Shown in pieces: positions 61,486-64,000 of a stretch of DNA of 64,000 bases. Positions within the stretch are counted from its first letter, which is position 1. Each line of letters opens with the position of its first letter. The position numbers and the translations under genes were made by a program. This DNA comes from Klebsiella oxytoca (lineage in GTDB: Bacteria; Pseudomonadota; Gammaproteobacteria; Enterobacterales; Enterobacteriaceae): the NCBI RefSeq assembly GCF_009707385.1, contig NZ_CP046115.1, positions 744,001-808,000 of the forward strand, written 5' to 3'. The notes beneath the pieces are model-generated. The model saw only the letters and a program-made list of their open reading frames with translations, had not been told where the DNA came from and did not search any database.

Positions 61486-61504
61486 ATTCGACAGGTGGCG
61501 TAAC

Positions 61505-61837
61505 ATGACCCAACAATCCCCCTATTCAGCGGCGGTAGCCGAACAGCGTCATCAGGAGTGGCTGCGTTTTGTCGCGCTCTTGCAGCAGGCGTACGCCGAC
61601 GATTTACATCTGCCGCTTTTACAACTGATGCTAACGCCCGATGAGCGCGAGGCGTTGGGTACGCGGGTGCGTATTATTGAAGAGCTGCTGCGCGGTGAGA
61701 TGAGCCAGCGCGAGCTGAAAAATGAACTCGGCGCCGGAATTGCTACGATTACGCGCGGCTCGAATAGCCTGAAGTCAGCGCCGCCGGAGCTGCGTTTATG
61801 GCTGGAGCAGGCGTTATTTAACGCTGGCGATAAATAG
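61505..61837 (+). CDS. trpR: Trp repressor
   Basis: 110 residues from ATG 61505 (E. coli 108). Helices D-E are the [23 protein letters not shown], unchanged from E. coli; Trp site residues in [11 protein letters not shown] conserved. Its end overlaps the convergent yjjX end by 20 bp. Confidence 0.97.
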   Translation: MTQQSPYSAAVAEQRHQEWLRFVALLQQAYADDLHLPLLQLMLTPDEREALGTRVRIIEELLRGEMSQRELKNELGAGIATITRGSNSLKSAPPELRLWLEQALFNAGDK

Positions 61838-62339
61838 CGTTGTGAAACGGGCTTAGCGCCAGCACAACCGCCTGATGGTAAACGCTGCTGCGCGTGAGTT
61901 TTCCGCCGGTGAATACGCCGATGGCGCCCTCTTTGCGGCCAATTTCATCGATGCCGGTATGCTGAGACATCACCGGTCCCAGCGCTTCGCCAGCCTGGAC
62001 TTTTTCCAGAATAACCGGCGGTAGCGGCAGGGTCGCCGAGCGCGCTTCGCCGCGCAGGCTACCGTCGTCAATCACTACCCAGCTAAAAGTGCTGCCTTCG
62101 TCAATACCGGCCTCAATAGCGACCCAGAAGTCCGCATTTGGCTGCGCGAGGCGTGCGTTTGCGACGCGATTTCGTGCGCCAGCGCGCGTTTCGTCGCTGC
62201 CGAAAGGCTGTTCTGGTACGCCGCTCTCGACGGCGACGGACTCAATGTGGCAGGATCCTTCGCCGAAGATCTCGTTAAAAGCCTGCAGAATTGCCTGAAT
62301 TTTAGCGGGATTAGTGGTAGCTGAGACAACATGGTGCAT
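61818..62339 (-). CDS. yjjX: Inosine/xanthosine triphosphatase YjjX
   Basis: 173 residues from ATG 62339 (E. coli 170). NTPase family: [12 protein letters not shown] substrate loop, [19 protein letters not shown] and IEAGIDEG motifs. Removes ITP/XTP. The frame extends two codons to a TTG without support. Confidence 0.95.
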   Translation of the reverse strand: MHHVVSATTNPAKIQAILQAFNEIFGEGSCHIESVAVESGVPEQPFGSDETRAGARNRVANARLAQPNADFWVAIEAGIDEGSTFSWVVIDDGSLRGEARSATLPLPPVILEKVQAGEALGPVMSQHTGIDEIGRKEGAIGVFTGGKLTRSSVYHQAVVLALSPFHNAIYRQR

Positions 62340-62453
62340 AATCAAAACAACTCAGAATTACTAAACATCATCGCAGTATACTCCAAATCATTGTGGTTGC
62401 AGGCTGCTATGCTTGTAACCGGATGGTTAAGAGCTCAGAACGGATAATAAAGC

Positions 62454-63101
62454 ATGTTACAGGTATACCTTGTTCGCCACGGTGAAACGCAGTGGAACGC
62501 CGAGCGACGTATTCAGGGCCAGTCCGATAGCCCGCTTACCGCTCACGGTGAGCGCCAGGCCTGGCAGGTTGGCGAGCGCGCGAGAACGTTGGGGATTACG
62601 CATATTATCTCCAGCGATTTAGGCCGCACGCGCCGTACCGCGGAAATCATCGCTGAAGCCTGCGGGTGCAGCGTTCAGACCGATTCACGCTTGCGTGAGC
62701 TGGATATGGGCGTGCTGGAGAAGCGCCATATCGATTCGCTGAGCGAAGAAGAAGAGGGCTGGCGTCGGCAGCTGGTTAACGGCACGCCCGATGGGCGCAT
62801 CCCGCAGGGGGAGTCAATGCAGGAGCTGAGCGAGCGGATGCACGCGGCGCTGACGTCCTGTCTTGAGCTGCCCGCAGGGAGCCGACCGCTGCTGGTAAGC
62901 CACGGGATGGCGCTGGGATGTCTGGTGAGCACGATTCTTGGTTTGCCAGCCTGGGCGGAGCGCCGCTTGCGTCTGCGCAACTGTTCCATTTCCCGCGTTG
63001 ATTATCAGCAAAGCCCGTGGCTGGCATCAGGTTGGGTCGTAGAAACCGCGGGGGATGTGTCGCATCTTGATGCCCCCGCGATGGATGAACTACAGCGTTA
63101 A
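62454..63101 (+). CDS. gpmB: Phosphoglycerate-mutase-like phosphatase GpmB (YtjC)
   Basis: 215 residues, equal to E. coli. Histidine phosphatase fold: RHGETQWN with phospho-His9, second His in SHGMALG, RRTAEI arginine. Real substrate in E. coli is uncertain. Its stop overlaps that of rob by four bases. Confidence 0.94.
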   Translation: MLQVYLVRHGETQWNAERRIQGQSDSPLTAHGERQAWQVGERARTLGITHIISSDLGRTRRTAEIIAEACGCSVQTDSRLRELDMGVLEKRHIDSLSEEEEGWRRQLVNGTPDGRIPQGESMQELSERMHAALTSCLELPAGSRPLLVSHGMALGCLVSTILGLPAWAERRLRLRNCSISRVDYQQSPWLASGWVVETAGDVSHLDAPAMDELQR

Positions 63102-63967
63102 CGACGAATCGGGATCAGGTACTCACAGCGTAGCTGAATTGGCGGTTCCTGATTCCGGCTTTCATCTTCCGGAAAGAAACGCTCAATATCCAGACCCTTA
63201 CGGCGGGTGAGGTTGAGCATCGGCATGCAGGTGCCGTAAACCGTCAGGATAAATTCCTGTAAACCCGTACCTAAACCTTCGTAGGTAAACATCACGTACT
63301 CGCCGCCTTCCAGAATAACTGGATGGGAGTTGTGCAGGTGACCGTTAGCCAGCTCAGGCGTCAGCGCAGTGGTGTAGAACACTTCTTGCTCATCGTCTTT
63401 ATCCTGGCTTGGACGCGGCTCATGCAGCCCGTACAGCGTCGGAGGAAGCGATGGCGTATTGGCGAGGAAGTCACGCCAGAACTGCATACGCATCTGAGTA
63501 CGGAAATCGGAGATCTCCTCCAGCTTACAGCTGTAGCTCTGGGTTACGCCGACCAGCTGAGTGGTCTCCAGGGTGACAAATTCATACTGCGGCATGGTGA
63601 ACTCGCCCAGACGCAGCGGAGGGCGCATACCGTAAGAGCTCCAGTCGGGAGAGCGTCGGTAAAGGGCCGGCGTCAGCGAGAACTGCTTTTTAAATGCGCG
63701 AGTAAAAGTCTGCTGAGAGTCAAAGCGATACTGCAGCGCAATATCGAGAATTGGACGTGCGGTCAGGCGAAGGGCGACTGCCGACTTAGACAAGCGACGG
63801 GCGCGAATATAAGCACCAATAGCATGGCCGGTCACGTCCTTAAACATTCTTTGCAGATGCCACTTGGAATAGCCAGCCTTCGCGGCCACATTATCCAGTG
63901 AGAGTGGTTGATCCAGGTGACCTTCCAGCCAGCTAAGGAGATCGCGAATAATCCCTGCTTGATCCAT
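63098..63967 (-). CDS. rob: AraC-family regulator Rob
   Basis: 289 residues, equal to E. coli. N-terminal AraC DNA-binding domain (1-110; LDNVAAKAGYSKWHLQRMFKDVTG) nearly identical to MarA/SoxS/Rob; C-terminal GyrI-like ligand domain (120-289). Turns on marbox genes for efflux and organic solvent tolerance. Confidence 0.97.
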   Translation of the reverse strand: MDQAGIIRDLLSWLEGHLDQPLSLDNVAAKAGYSKWHLQRMFKDVTGHAIGAYIRARRLSKSAVALRLTARPILDIALQYRFDSQQTFTRAFKKQFSLTPALYRRSPDWSSYGMRPPLRLGEFTMPQYEFVTLETTQLVGVTQSYSCKLEEISDFRTQMRMQFWRDFLANTPSLPPTLYGLHEPRPSQDKDDEQEVFYTTALTPELANGHLHNSHPVILEGGEYVMFTYEGLGTGLQEFILTVYGTCMPMLNLTRRKGLDIERFFPEDESRNQEPPIQLRCEYLIPIRR

Positions 63968-64000
63968 AAAATATCCCCATCCTTAAACTCAGGTGCCTGA

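Overview
The window is chromosomal DNA from an enterobacterium, most likely the Klebsiella/Raoultella group. That assignment is an inference from gene order, protein similarity recalled from Escherichia coli, GC-rich coding DNA and Klebsiella-style REP sequences; no search was run. From about 9 kb to the right edge the backbone follows the E. coli 98-100 min order: lgoT-lgoR-lgoD, opgB-yjjA-dnaC-dnaT-yjjB-yjjP, yjjQ-bglJ, fhuF, yjjZ, leuQPV tRNAs, rsmC-holD-rimI-yjjG-prfC-osmY-ytjA-yjjU-yjjV, deoCABD, lplA-ytjB, serB-radA-nadR, ettA, slt, trpR, yjjX, gpmB, rob. Accessory catabolic and regulatory genes are set into this backbone.

Region 1 (1-9.1 kb) has the tail of a MarR-like gene, a four-copy 39-bp REP-like array, and a catabolic cluster: a PLP enzyme of the D-serine dehydratase/D-threonine aldolase fold, facing an operon of N-acyl-D-amino-acid deacylase, RidA-like protein, Na+/solute symporter, 2-keto-3-deoxygalactonate kinase and its aldolase, closed by a convergent MurR/RpiR regulator. 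The chemistry fits an N-acylated 2-amino sugar acid (for example N-acetyl-D-galactosaminate) being imported, deacylated, deaminated to 2-keto-3-deoxygalactonate, phosphorylated and cleaved to pyruvate and glyceraldehyde 3-phosphate. This is the best candidate in the window for an undescribed system. Two divergent GNAT acetyltransferases follow.

Region 2 (9.1-23.1 kb) holds the L-galactonate genes lgoT, lgoR and lgoD with an added uxaB-type tagaturonate reductase, so the pathway runs through to altronate. Next comes a gfr-type cluster: a LevR-like sigma-54 activator, a mannose-family PTS (IIA, IIB, IIC, IID) behind an almost ideal -24/-12 promoter, and two SIS-domain deglycases for Amadori compounds (glucoselysine/fructoselysine). 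An Rpn nuclease gene interrupted by one TGA stop still keeps an intact intragenic small ORF with its own ribosome binding site.

Region 3 (23.1-37.6 kb) has opgB, primosome genes dnaC/dnaT, the yjjPB exporter, an inserted pobA plus AraC-type regulator, yjjQ-bglJ, a YbaK-like deacylase, an orphan cellobiose-type PTS IIC behind a perfect 31-bp double operator, Fur-controlled fhuF, a membrane diguanylate cyclase, and yjjZ behind two Fur boxes.

Region 4 (37.6-64 kb) is conserved core: three tRNA-Leu(CAG) genes, the ribosome modification and DNA polymerase psi genes, RF3, the deo operon with DeoR and CRP sites (next to a NupC-type transporter where E. coli has yjjW-yjjI), and the serB to rob block. 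Several REP, ERIC-like and MITE-like palindromes sit between genes.
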